This document shows, one piece after another, positions 35,846 to 46,383 of a DNA stretch of 64,000 nt (position 1 is the first letter of the stretch; each line of letters opens with the position of its first letter). Made by a program: the position numbers and the translations under genes. The DNA is from Pyrenophora tritici-repentis (taxonomy: Eukaryota; Ascomycota; Dothideomycetes; Pleosporales; Pleosporaceae): positions 1,364,001 to 1,428,000 of the forward strand of contig NC_089391.1 of the NCBI RefSeq assembly GCF_003171515.1, in the 5' to 3' direction. The notes beneath the pieces were generated by a model. It was not told the origin of the DNA and did no database searches. It worked only from the letters and a program-made list of their open reading frames with translations.

Positions 35846-38800
35846 CACAGATGTCAATGAGCAAGCTGAGCGAGCTCAGCCAATTGGCTTGCTCAGCCAA
35901 TTGAGCGGAGGCCAGCAGCTCGCTCGGCTCGCTCGGATTGGCTGAAACAGGGCTGTCAGCTCGCTCGGCTTGATGGGCTCAGTCCCGATTAGGAAAGTTA
36001 TATAGAAACCTTGGTGTTGAGTTTCTCAGCTAATATCCCACTTATGTACACCGTATTTCGCGTCCATCTCCTCATCGCTGATAGCCTCCTTTACAGGCAC
36101 CTCACCACTGCCAAATCCAGCTCTTATCCATCGTCGATCGCACTGTATTGCTGCTAGAAGTTGCGGAGAAATGCTGCGCCGACGGGGCTCGAGGAGGTCA
36201 CCCAGCTCGCTGAATAAGCGCTCACACTCACAGCTTGAGCCTGGGATTGATAGCATGTCGATAGCAAATTTGCTAAGGCTGGGGTAGCGATCGCGGAGTC
36301 CTACCCAGTATTTTATAGGGTCGACGCCCTCGCTAGCGATCGGTTCGCTGCGTTTCCAAGCCTCATATTCATCCTCCTCGTTCTCCGTAAGCCCTGCAGG
36401 CTCAATAAAGCTGTTGATAGCGTCGTCTATATCATTGTGCCTGACTTTGGGGCGTAAGCGCGGCTTCGGTAAGCTTTTGTACTCCGCCCACAAATGTTGA
36501 AACTTGCGGTTGCTGCTCTCTAGCCAATCAGGCTTATCCGCCCACGCTGCGTCAAGGTAGCTTTTGTAGCGAGGATGAAGGATTGTAGCAGCATAGTAAG
36601 CTGGCGAGAGGTCGAGCTTGTTGTAGTACTCGCGGGCTTTAACTAGGGCAGCGCGGAGGTTGATAGCAAGGTGGTCTTCGGGTGACTCTGTATGCTCATC
36701 GTGAATGACGTCTTCATAGCTTTGCAAGCGGTCCTCATAGACTCCAAGTAAGTATTCAAATACTGGAATAACCTCAGCGATTGCTCCAAAAGCACCGCTT
36801 TTGCCGCGGCCTTCAAGCCGTTTTGTAGCTTGTTTCAGTGGCCTGAGCACATCAATATACTCAGCAATCACCTGCCAGTCATGGGCATTGATCCCATCAG
36901 ACCTCATCCAATCCGGCGCTGCAGGCAGCTTGTTGTTACGACTTCGGGCGTACGCGTCTTCAGTTTCAATCTTCTGAATATGGTAGTTGGCGTACCCATT
37001 AACCGCTAATTGCAACTCAACAGCGCGCTCAAAACACGAAACGTAAGAGTTCCAGCGAGTAACAACTGGCTTGACGGGCTCCTTGATTTTGTGCTGTTCT
37101 GTTGGCGCGTTGACAGGCTGGTCCCTAATAGCGAGCTTCTGATACTTCTCAAAAAGAGCGTACTGTTGTGGTGTTTTGATGTAGTTGATAACCGCGAGAA
37201 GCACTCCTAATGGTCCATCGCCTCGCCAAGTAGCCATGTTCTCAGCTTCGTTCACGCGCTCAGTCTCCTCGTTGTCGTAGGACTCTTTCTCCTCACCCCA
37301 GAGTAGCATCTGGCCAATGAGATTAAGCGTATGAGGACCGCAGCGAAGGCGACGCTCAGTAGCGCTGAAGCCCATCTGCAAGGCGAGAGTGTTGATCGTG
37401 GTGTTGTTGTTATGTGCGTTGTCGAGGACGAAGTAACCGAGCTTGCCCACAGTGATTTCGAACTGCTTGAATATTGCCATCACGACCTCAGCCATAGCCT
37501 CGCCGGTGTGGGCACCTGTCAGTTGTGGGAGCGCAATAGGCAAGTCCCTGAGCTCGCCAGAGCTATCAACGTAGTGGGCGACGATACCTAAGTAACCGCG
37601 CTTGCCACCTTTTGTCGTCCATCCGTCAAAGCTTATATGGACTTTGCTCATTGATTCTGAAAGGCTTGCGACAACCTTTAGTAACAGGTAGTTGTACAGG
37701 CGTATAACGTATCGTGAGACGCTGTTATAAGATGCCCACAGGGCTCGTTCTGCCTCTACGCTAGCTAATTGTATCATATTGCGAAAAGACGATGATTCGA
37801 ATTGTGAGAGTGGGAGGTTGTTTTCGACGAGCCAGGTGACGGCCGCAAGCCTAAACTCTTGTATATTGAAGTTGGTAAGCTCGTTGGCAACAGCCTGAGA
37901 GCAGCCCTTCTGAAGGGCGCGTTCGAGGAGAGTTTCTTTCCGAGGAGCGACGGTAGTGCGCTTACTTGGAGGCTTCAAGCCATGACCTTTCTTGTCTTCT
38001 CCGAGATGACGTGCTGGCGCTGATGGAGACTGCGAGACGTCATGTATGCCACGGCCAACAGTAGTGAACTTGTGCTTATAGCAATAGTGGCAGATCCACG
38101 TGACTTTTGCGACGTTGCTGCGCAAGGCGATGCGATAGCCATGGCTGTATACCCAGCTTGCTCGGTTCGAAAGTGATGTGGGCGGCTTGCAGTGCTTTGG
38201 GTAGCGACTCCAATTAAAGCCGTCGTATTTGTCCTCTACCCATACGAAACCCTCGTCGACAGCCTCGCTAGCTGCTCCTGAAGCTGCAACAGTGGCATGC
38301 TCGCTGCCCTCAGGTGGTGGGATGATTGTCTCTTCGGCGCGCGACTCTCGGAGGGTCGCTTCAAAATTTGGTGCTTGTGGCGCGGCGACGAGAGCTTGAC
38401 GCGGCGACAGCGGTGGAGGAGGTGGAGATGGTGAGAATGGCCGAGTATCGACTAGCACAGGTTGGCTGGCAGTCCCGCGATGACGCGCTGCGACTCTAGG
38501 GCGCTTCGAAGTTGTCGCGATTTCTAGAGCATTAACGCGTGTTCTTTTTGCTGGCATTATAGCAACGGCGAGGTAGATAATAGCTGCAAATAGAGACGCG
38601 TTGATGGAGTATAGGTGAGTGTGGTGGGTGATAAGTAGTAAGTGAAGTGTCGCAGAAGGAGAATATTGTTGCCAGGCCGTTAGCCGGAAATTTAGTAGCT
38701 TATTTGCTAGAAATATAGCAAAAAAGAGTGTATTTTAGGTTATAACTAGGTTTCGAACTTACGCACTACACCTAAAAATCATCGTGAGATTGCCCCTCCA

Positions 38801-38986
38801 CCAAGTCCTTCAGCCCCAAGTTTCCAACCGCCCCATCCAACCAAGCTAAGCAAGCTGACTGAGCGAGCGCCTATCCCTAAGCTCGCTCGGCTTGCAAGCG
38901 CGCACTGCGCGCTCAGCTCATTCGGCTTGGTCAAAACGTCCAAGCCGAGCGAGCTGAGCGAGCCGGCTCGCTCGTTGACAAGTATG
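35846..38986 (-). mobile_element. hAT-2 DNA transposon inserted in Copia-1 reverse transcriptase
   Basis: 3141 bp, inserted in opposite orientation to Copia-1. A perfect 8-bp target duplication TTGATAAA lies at 35838-35845 and 38987-38994. The outer inverted repeats are imperfect (CACAGATGTCAATGAGC against CATACTTGTCAACGAGC). Both ends carry many AGCTCGCTCGGCTTG-like words. Excision restores the RT reading frame. Confidence 0.93.
36026..38557 (-). CDS. hAT transposase (intact, hAT-2)
   Basis: 843 residues without internal stops. The N-terminus is basic (MPAKRTRVNALEIATTSKRP). A BED-type finger follows (WICHYCYKHKFTT with a later His). Core blocks are HISFDGWTTKGGKRGYLG, GYFVLDNAHNNNT, RRLRCGPHTLNL and PVVTRWNSY. 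The C-terminal dimerisation block is ECERLFSELGDLLEPRRRSI. In the conserved RRLRC-x-CHTLNL position this copy has GPH where hAT-1 has SCH, so one Cys is replaced by Pro; the effect is unknown. Otherwise it looks functional. It belongs to the same broad family as hAT-1. Confidence 0.93.
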   Translation of the reverse strand: MPAKRTRVNALEIATTSKRPRVAARHRGTASQPVLVDTRPFSPSPPPPPLSPRQALVAAPQAPNFEATLRESRAEETIIPPPEGSEHATVAASGAASEAVDEGFVWVEDKYDGFNWSRYPKHCKPPTSLSNRASWVYSHGYRIALRSNVAKVTWICHYCYKHKFTTVGRGIHDVSQSPSAPARHLGEDKKGHGLKPPSKRTTVAPRKETLLERALQKGCSQAVANELTNFNIQEFRLAAVTWLVENNLPLSQFESSSFRNMIQLASVEAERALWASYNSVSRYVIRLYNYLLLKVVASLSESMSKVHISFDGWTTKGGKRGYLGIVAHYVDSSGELRDLPIALPQLTGAHTGEAMAEVVMAIFKQFEITVGKLGYFVLDNAHNNNTTINTLALQMGFSATERRLRCGPHTLNLIGQMLLWGEEKESYDNEETERVNEAENMATWRGDGPLGVLLAVINYIKTPQQYALFEKYQKLAIRDQPVNAPTEQHKIKEPVKPVVTRWNSYVSCFERAVELQLAVNGYANYHIQKIETEDAYARSRNNKLPAAPDWMRSDGINAHDWQVIAEYIDVLRPLKQATKRLEGRGKSGAFGAIAEVIPVFEYLLGVYEDRLQSYEDVIHDEHTESPEDHLAINLRAALVKAREYYNKLDLSPAYYAATILHPRYKSYLDAAWADKPDWLESSNRKFQHLWAEYKSLPKPRLRPKVRHNDIDDAINSFIEPAGLTENEEDEYEAWKRSEPIASEGVDPIKYWVGLRDRYPSLSKFAIDMLSIPGSSCECERLFSELGDLLEPRRRSISPQLLAAIQCDRRWIRAGFGSGEVPVKEAISDEEMDAKYGVHKWDIS

Positions 38987-40072
38987 TTGATAAAGAAAGA
39001 ACTTCTGGCATGGGGATTCGTACAAAGCCTCGCAGACCCGTGCATGTTTATCCACAAAGAAAAACAACTCCGTATCCTCGTCTACGTTGATGACATTGCT
39101 GCTGCTGCAAAAGATCGAGCTCAAATTGATTGGTTCTACGAGAAGCTTTCTGGAAGATTCAACACCAAGAACCTGGGGGAGATTCATAAGATCCTTGGAG
39201 TACGAGTTACGCGAGACAGAAAGCGCCGCACAATCTACCTCGATCAAGAGCAGTACCTACACGCAGTACTTGACAAGTTTGGAATGTCTAGCAAACAACA
39301 CAGAGACAAGAAGATTCCATCTGCAGATTACACTTCATTTAGGCCAGCCACTGACAACGACACCCGAATCGACATCACTGAATACCAGCAAGTGATAGGG
39401 AGCCTTATGTTTGCTATGGTTCTTACACGTCCAGACATTGCATTCACCCTCGGAAAGCTAAGCCAATACATGAGCGATCCAGCAGAACACCATGGCCATG
39501 CGTTGAAGAACCTGCTACGATATCTAAGGTCGACAGTGACATTGAAGCTACGCTACGGACCAGGGGAGTACACTCGCAATTTGTCATCTACTCTGATGCT
39601 GACTGGGCAAGCGACATGGTAGACCGAAAGAGCGTTTCAGGGAGCACTGCAATGTTCTACGGAGGTCCAATATCATGGTCTAGCAAGAAGCAACGGTCTG
39701 TTGCAACGTCAAGCTGCGAATCTGAATACATCGCACTATCAACATGCTGCAAGCAAGGCCAGTGGATTGCTCAAATGTTTAGAGATCTTGGGTTCCCAAA
39801 GTACATTGGAAAAGACACCAACAAGGTCCAGATGCTAGGAGACAACCAGGGTGCCATTGCACTTACAAAGAACCCTCACCTTCACGAAAGATCAAAGCAC
39901 ATCGACGTCTGTTATCATTTTATCCGAGACCTAGCAGAACAAGGCAAACTCGATGTGGCCTACGTTCCAACTGCAGACATGGTGGCTGATGGAATGACAA
40001 AGCCATTGCAGCGAGTCGCATTCGAGAGATTCAAGAACCAATTAGGAGTTGTCCTTGGACCGGACCTGCCCT

Positions 40073-40081
40073 GAGGGGGAG
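40073..40081 (+). other. Copia-1 polypurine tract
   Basis: GAGGGGGAG directly precedes the 3' LTR and overlaps the pol stop codon, as expected for the plus-strand primer site. Confidence 0.8.
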
Positions 40082-40316
40082 TGTTAAGAATATGTTAGGT
40101 TCAGTCCAGGTCGGCGAGGTGAGGTTCGTGGAGTAAGCCCGAGCAGAAGGACCGACGCGGAATGATGATCTGTCATGTACGTCCTAAGATCATCATAACA
40201 ACAAGTAGATAGAACAATAGCTCTTAGTGAAGTTCAATCCAATACAGGGTTACCTTTCGTACCTCTACTCGGTCGCCTATGGTAGTCATACCACCAGAGG
40301 AGACCTTGTTCTAACA
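40082..40316 (+). repeat. Copia-1 3' LTR
   Basis: 235 bp, reading the same as the 5' LTR. It is followed by TTAAC, the second copy of the target duplication. Confidence 0.95.
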
Positions 40317-40662
40317 TTAACTATCTTAAACAATCCAACGGCGATTTGGCTGCTGATTTTGGTGGATTGTGACGCCGTTTTTGGATGCTGACTTGCCGCA
40401 AAACCCCCCTAATCGTGCGGGCTGTGGCCCGAGCGGAAACGTCTCCGGCTTTCCTACTTTGGCTAGTGTAGGCGTTAAACAAGTCCAAGGGCCAATTCAA
40501 TTTCCTGTCAAGAACGCTGAAGAATGCTGCGGCACGCCTGCGACCTGACTCGCTCTTCTGAACACTGCAAGTGAATGCTAACCTAATCTAAGGTCGTCCT
40601 CCCAGCGGAGTACTAAAGGCTCCTTCCTCGCTGTCTGGAGCAACATAAACAGAAACCTTATC
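40317..40662. other. Spacer between Copia-1 and hAT-3
   Basis: About 350 bp without coding content. It may belong to the upstream region of the DUF3435 pseudogene, since hAT-3 separates it from that gene's leader. The hAT-3 duplication ACCTTATC is at its right edge. Confidence 0.45.
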
Positions 40663-43600
40663 CAGAGTTGCTATCAGTCAGTTCAGTCAGTCCGGAGCTC
40701 TCTGGACTGACTGAACTGACGTCCTGAGGTCACTGAACTGGACTGGACTGACTGCCAAGACTTTTCAATTAAACTAAAACTGACTGACTGAACTGACGTC
40801 GCCGCGGCCTGCGGACTGACTGGACTGACTGAACTGAGTTACCTGACGTCGAACTGAGATAAATGCTCCTGTACTTTTGAGATTTCTTCCTCTGATAGTG
40901 TGCGCGCTAGCCCAGAAGCTGAGGTAGTTGTTGGCTGTATACCAAGCCTCTTCCAGCTCTTCAAGCTCTGCAAAGCTGAAATAAGCTCTGGCTTCATATG
41001 GAGTCTCCGGGTGCCTAACATGTCGCCAAGCTCGCTGAAAGTCCGCTCACAGTCTGCCGCTGCTGCTGGTATTGTTAGGACGTCAATAGCGAACTTTGAG
41101 AGTATAGGGAACTGCCCAGCAACTGACTCCCAGTATAGAAGCGGATTAAGAGACAGCCAATCCTCCTCAGCTAACGCTGGTTGCCGCTTCCATATCTCAT
41201 ACTCATCCTCAGCAAGGCTTGCCTCTAACTGCCGTGTGCTTTGCTCAATTGACGACTGTAGAAAAGCTGATCGCGACGTTGAAATCCCTAGCCGGGGCTT
41301 CTTACGCGGCGGCGTTACAGTGTGAGCTGAAGTGGCTGCAGAGTCCTTCCGCCCCTGCCACATACGCAGGAATGCCCGGTGGTTATTGTCAAGCCAGCCG
41401 TCGCGATAGTGGACACCGTCACGGGCAGTGACATGGGTGTCAGGCACCTTCCAGAGCGCTGAGAGGTGGTGTTTGTAGTGCGGGTGTAGTATTGTAGCAG
41501 TGTAGTAGACAGGCGCGTTATCGAATTTTGCGTAGTACTCAGCAAGCTTACAATGCGCAAGGTTAACGTTTGTAATAAGATGATCTTCAGGCGCATCTAG
41601 ATCTTCGTAATTTACATCCTTAAGGCGGTCTTTGAGAGCCTCAAGCTGGTCAAGAAGCCACTCAAACGTTACTAGAACTTCCCATATAGCGCCGTGTCGG
41701 CCGTGTCGGCCGCGACCTTCAAGTAGCCGTGCAGCTTCGGCAAATGGCTCAAGGAGTCGAATGTATTCTGTTATTGTCGCCCAGTCCTTGCCGCTTAGAC
41801 CCCCTTCGCGTATATATAACCGTGGCTGGGCAGCAGGGAGCTGCTCACGATTCTTCCGGCGTCGTGAGGTTGCTGTTGCAGCACTATGCTCCTCAAGTTT
41901 ACACTCAATATAGCCATCGATAGGGCCGTGTAGCTCAGCTGCACGGACAAACGTGTTGAAATAGCTATTCCAGCGTGTCTTAACAGGCTTCACAAGCTGC
42001 CGGATGTGGGGTGTAACACCTAGAGACTCTGCCTCCTCGCACTGTAGGCGCTCTAGTAGTTGTCGAGTTTGAGGCGTACAGATAGACGCAATCACGTCAA
42101 AGAGGACGCCAACAGGACCGTATTTGCGCCACTCATCCATGTACTTCTCCTCTTCCTCAAGGTGTGCGGCTTCATTCTCGTACGCGCTACGGTCTTTGCC
42201 CCAAATTACTAATTGTGCGCTTAGGTTGAGTATATGGCAGCAGCACCGCAGCCGCCGCTCGCTTGCGATAAAGCCAAACTCCTCTGCTAAGGACTCAACT
42301 GCAGTATCATTGTTACTTGCGTTGTCAAGCACAAAGTACCCAACCCTCGCGTTGTCAACGCCAAATAGCCGAAGTATTGTTGTTGCTGCAGCGGCAATAT
42401 TATTGCCAGTGTGCGCCCCGTGTAGCTCAGGCAACCCAAGCAGGTGGTCAACTAGCTTGCCCTCGCTGTTAAGGTAATGTACGCAGAGGCCAGTAAAAGC
42501 ATACTGCCCACCAGTTGAAGTCCAGTTGTCGAATGACACGTGTATAAGCGACCGGGCTTCGCGAAGGTAGTTGGCAACAGCTAGTATGTATGTATTGTAC
42601 TCAGTAATAATATGATCGTGGAGCGTTTAGTGGCTACGCCAAAGGAGAGCTTCGGCTAGCGGGCTCACGGCCGCAATCATGGCTCGAAACTGCGGCGTTT
42701 CTATTACGCGAAGGCTCTGGTTGTCCGCGACTACCCAGTCCTTCAGCGCGTCCTGAAATCGAGAGGTTGAAAAGCTTGCTGCTATCTCGTTTGCTACCTC
42801 TTGCGATACTTCTATCCCTTTAGACCTCATAATATATACTTGGGACTTTGCGAGCGCGCCCATAATATTGCCCTCCCGGCTAGCAATTGGTACAGGTCCG
42901 TTAGGTCCGTGTGAGTGTCCAGGCTTGTTGCTTGAGAGGTGTCGGCCGGCGTTTGTAGTGCTGTCAGCCTCGTAGCAAGCCTCCTGCTTCCGTCGTTGAT
43001 GGCAGTACCGGCAAAGCCAGTAGTTTTTCTTGTACTTGCGGTGCCAGACGGCCCAGCCGTGGCGGTAGATCCAGCTTTTTGGCCCACCGCGACTATTACG
43101 CTCAACCTGGCGCCGCTCAAGATACGGCACACGCTTAAAATCAAGCCCGTCGTAATTGTCGTCGTCGTCGTCGTCGTCGCCGTCGTTGGGGAAGTCCGCC
43201 TGTACTGCCAAGGGCTCATCAGCCTGGGCCTCGCTCGCAGTATCGCCAACAGTAGGCGCGTTTGATAGCGATGGTAGAGGAGAATTGCGCTTGTCGCATT
43301 CTACAAGGCGGCGAAGGCCTGAATTAGAGGGAGTAGACATGAAGTACACCAAGAAGTATTATGGCAACAGTAGTCTAGCGTCGTGTGTATAGCAGACGCG
43401 ACGCGACGCGACGCGAAAGGCTTACTAGGTGCGCACCGGGTAGCGCATTTCCGCAAACTCTAATTAGCTTAAAGCCAGATGCTTTAACTTATATAGGATT
43501 AGTGTCTTTATATCTAGGACTAGCGCGGCTTCGAAGCCGCACTAAATGTGGCTTTCACAACTCTAAAATACTGCTTTAAAAACAGCTAACGTCAGTCTAA

Positions 43601-43741
43601 CGTCAGTCAGTTCAGTCAGTCTGGAGGCTTCTGAACTGACTGGACTGACGTCCAGCTGCCTCAAGAACTGACTGACTGAACTGAGTCTTGGCAGTCAGTT
43701 CAGTCAGTTCGAACTGAGTTACCTGACTGATAGCAAGTCTG
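40663..43741 (-). mobile_element. hAT-3 DNA transposon
   Basis: 3079 bp. 19-bp terminal inverted repeats with one mismatch (CAGAGTTGCTATCAGTCAG and CAGACTTGCTATCAGTCAG). A perfect 8-bp target duplication ACCTTATC lies at 40655-40662 and 43742-43749. Subterminal regions contain many GTCAGTTCAGTCAG words in both orientations. The transposase is on the minus strand. Confidence 0.95.
40839..43340 (-). pseudogene. hAT transposase (hAT-3) with one nonsense codon
   Basis: The reading frame runs from ATG 43340 to a stop at 40839-40841 and is broken only by a TAA at 42627-42629, between LLWRSH and TLHDHIITEYN. The frame is the same on both sides, so this is a point nonsense change. BED-type finger: WLCRYCHQRRK with later His. 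Core blocks: VSFDNWTSTGGQYAFTGL, GYFVLDNASNNDT, RRLRCCCHILNL, PVKTRWNSYF. Dimerisation block: DCERTFSELGDMLGTRRLHM. Reading through the stop would give about 833 residues, the same size as its two intact relatives in the window. CAA to TAA would explain the stop, but the ancestral codon is not known. Confidence 0.9.
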
Positions 43742-43938
43742 ACCTTATCCTCCTTTCTTGTCTCCTCTTTTGCAGCCTACACTGTCGTTTAAACTCAAAT
43801 TCTCGTCGCGTTATTCTATCCTCTCTTTACGCCTTGCCTCAGACGCACAGCCATAAACGCATGCTCTGCCTCTACTCGCTGTGCCTCTACCCGCTCTGCC
43901 TCTCCCACGACACTTCGTCTCTGCAAATAGTGTGCGAC

Positions 43939-46383
43939 ATGCGACGACGTTCACCGGTTAAGAATTCCTCCAACGACAGTGATTACACTACGTCTGATAT
44001 AGACGATGGTATGGAGCTAGATACAGATCTGACAGACGTTAACGAATTTGCCGACAACAATAATGAGAATGATGAGGATGAAGCGTAGCTCTTCCCCAAC
44101 GAGGATCATCCGCCTGAGTACTACCTTCAGCAGCTAGAGATCTTCAACGAATAAGAGTACGCGAAAGAGGACTACAAGGATAGTAGTACTCACTTGATTA
44201 ATCGTATAGAAGATCAGTAGAATTAGTACGTTTCTTGTTCCTCTTGTAGCTTGCGCTAGAACGCATAGACTAACCCCCGCATAGATGCTGGACGTACCTA
44301 AAAAAAGACCACTATCGTGCCTACGCAACTGTATCCGTCGCTACTCTATACACGTTCTTTGACTGGCTACTTAGCCAGCGCCAGGGAAAAGGCGGGAGGA
44401 AACGCCGAGGAACTAAGCTCGCCAGCTCCCTAGGGACGTATTAGAAGGTTTTCCGCCTAGTGTATAAAAGAGCAACTGGTGTAAAACTAGATAGGAAAAT
44501 AAACTAGAGTATGCACAAGGTATGAAAAGCTGGCTTCTAGTTTTAGTCTTATATAGGTGTTCATGTCTAATGTAAATAACAGGTACTAAGGAAGCTAGCG
44601 AAGAAGCACGACCTAAAGAAGATTGGTCGAGATGAGGCCTGCATGTATGTCGAGGATCTAGCGCGAGTGCTGCAAACAAATCTAGCAACGACCGAAAAGA
44701 GATATCCCCACGGACGCTATAGGATACAAGCCCAGCTCTATCTACAACTAGGTGGATTTACAGCGAATCAGCCTTAGGCTCTTCTTAGTCTCTGCTACCG
44801 GCATATACAAGTTACGCTGCTACGGGATCCCGAGGGTAGCCCTCATCGAGTATTGCTGGAGTTCACGTTCGAATTCACAAAGGAGTTCCTTAGTATTAAA
44901 GACTTGTACGTAATTATTCTGTGCTAGAACTTATACGCTTGCTGACTTTTCTCTACGGAATACCTTCCCTCTCCCTGAAATTATCCACGATGAGACGCTC
45001 CTCTTTAGTCCACATGTCTTCCTCCTTGGCCTACTCTTCTACGATCGGGCGTTTGCAGCCTACAATCTAACCTCTCTAGAGGAACTAAGCAGGCTAACGA
45101 TTCCGCCAGGCCGTAACGAGCTGTTATTACGCCTGAATCGGAAGTTAGATGATATTCCTGTGTTTCGGAAAGCGGTACGGACCCCGCATAGTTGGGACAT
45201 CTCTCTCAACGAGCCTCTTACCTACTCCACCCTGCTCCCGTGGATCCGGACTTTAGGCGAAGTAACGGGGTTTGCTTAAGTTACCCGTCCTTATTCCCTA
45301 AGATATGCCGGAGGGAAGGCGTTTAATGAGAACGGTAAGTCCTGCAATTTGTTCTATGCAAGGTATATAATGCAGGATGCAGAATTAACGTAGTGCGTAG
45401 ACAACGTTAGTGAGGCTATGCAGAATCTAATGATGGGCCATGCTAGCATATCGACATTCTTGAAGCATTACCTCTCACGACGTATTACGGTTGATACGCA
45501 GGCTGTCGTGCGAGGTATCTAGCCCCAGGCAGCCCTTATGCGGGCGGCTTGTACTATGAGCCGTTCTATTAATCGTCGTCGGCCACGACGACTCACACAG
45601 GAACAATCTGCATCTGTGGACAATAATCCTTCCGTTCGTTCCCTGCTCAACCGATAAGAGCAACTTAAACGTACCATTCCTAACGCAATAAAACATTCTA
45701 AGTACAAAGCGCTTGCCTCTAAGATTAGCCAGGAGAGGCAGCGTCGACGGCACGCCCTTCTTAAGGAGATTAAGGAACGCTGGGAGTTTGAACAGCCCGT
45801 TCGTGATGTTGAGCAGCAGCTTGCTGGCTTAGAAACTAAGGACAATCTAGAGCTGGTTCACGAAGTTATGCTCCCGGCCCAAGGGGATCTGGTCGACTCG
45901 GTCCTGTCAACACCAGGGACTACTATAGAAGAAGAGATGGACAGGCGTAATAGGGCCATTCGTGCGGTTACTCTGTACTGTGGCGTCGAAGAGGGGGGAA
46001 TGAACCCTATCCGAAGAGGAGGGCGGAGCAGGAACGCTACCCCACCCGCCAAGAGCCAGCTAGAATACGAGGAAGAAGCATTAGAAGCAGCCAAGGTCTC
46101 GGTGTACAAGGAGAAAAGGCCGAAGGTATGTTTCCTTTGCCTAGGCAACAAAGGACTGCCGCTGGCACAGCGCATACATCCCTTTGGTACCCCAGGCGAT
46201 CTTAGCAAGCATTTTGGACGCAAGCACTTAAACCACATTAAGAGTGGGAAGTATCTTAGCTGCAATCTTTGTATGGTGCCTCTATCAGACAAGATGCACT
46301 TGCAACGACATGCTCAAGAGATTCACGGAACTGTGTCCCCTAGACATTTGTTAAATAGAATGCTCAAGTGCAATGAAGTATAA
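43939..46383 (+). pseudogene. DUF3435-type tyrosine recombinase, decayed
   Basis: Starts MRRRSPVKNSSNDSDYTTSD with an acidic N-terminal region, then runs to a C2H2-like C-terminus (VCFLCLGNKGL, KHFGRKHLNHIK, LSCNLCMVPL, LQRHAQEIHG). In between I read recombinase-family blocks: SRTYLKKD-like region, YVEDLARVLQTN, PYSLRYAGGKAF (box II with the conserved Arg) and MGHASISTFLKHYL (with the nucleophile Tyr). At least one intron (about 44520-44581) is likely. Stops interrupt the frame at many points, for example NE*EY, EDQ*N*YV, LR*NA*T, GI*PQA and LNR*EQL, nearly all TAG or TAA where relatives would have Gln. DUF3435 proteins include the captain recombinases of Starship elements; whether this was a captain is not shown. 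Confidence 0.8.

Larger units (their letters stand above)
29064..40074 (+). pseudogene. Copia-1 gag-pol polyprotein, interrupted
   Basis: Gag starts at ATG 29064. The reading is broken by hAT-1 after the codons for QALID, by the MITE inside integrase after GPFPT, and by hAT-2 inside RT after RDWNLLI. It resumes cleanly after each. Two further one-base losses occur: near 33393-33400 after the protease, and near 39577-39582 in a T run before RNase H. Visible domains: gag zinc knuckle (CFLCDGAHGVRDC), protease (WAADTGASSHMSD), integrase (DNAPELLQ, SHQNGPAERNIQ), RT (FKARLVARGFTQAHG, YVDDIAAAA) and RNase H (YSDADWASD, SSCESEYIALS). It ends with TGA at 40072-40074, just before the polypurine tract. 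It cannot make a full polyprotein as it stands. Confidence 0.92.
28497..40316 (+). mobile_element. Copia LTR retrotransposon 1, carrying three nested insertions
   Basis: 235-bp LTRs at 28497-28731 and 40082-40316 read as identical by eye; each starts TGTTAAG and ends CTAACA. A 5-bp target duplication TTAAC lies at 28492-28496 and 40317-40321. Order gag - protease - integrase - RT - RNase H identifies Copia. Inside are hAT-1 (29381-32512), a MITE (33918-34078) and hAT-2 (35846-38986). Without them the element would be about 5.4 kb, the normal Copia size. Confidence 0.95.

Noticed and set aside
43939..46383. Functional Starship captain
   Set aside because: Too many stops and no visible element boundaries; kept only as a hypothesis in the findings.
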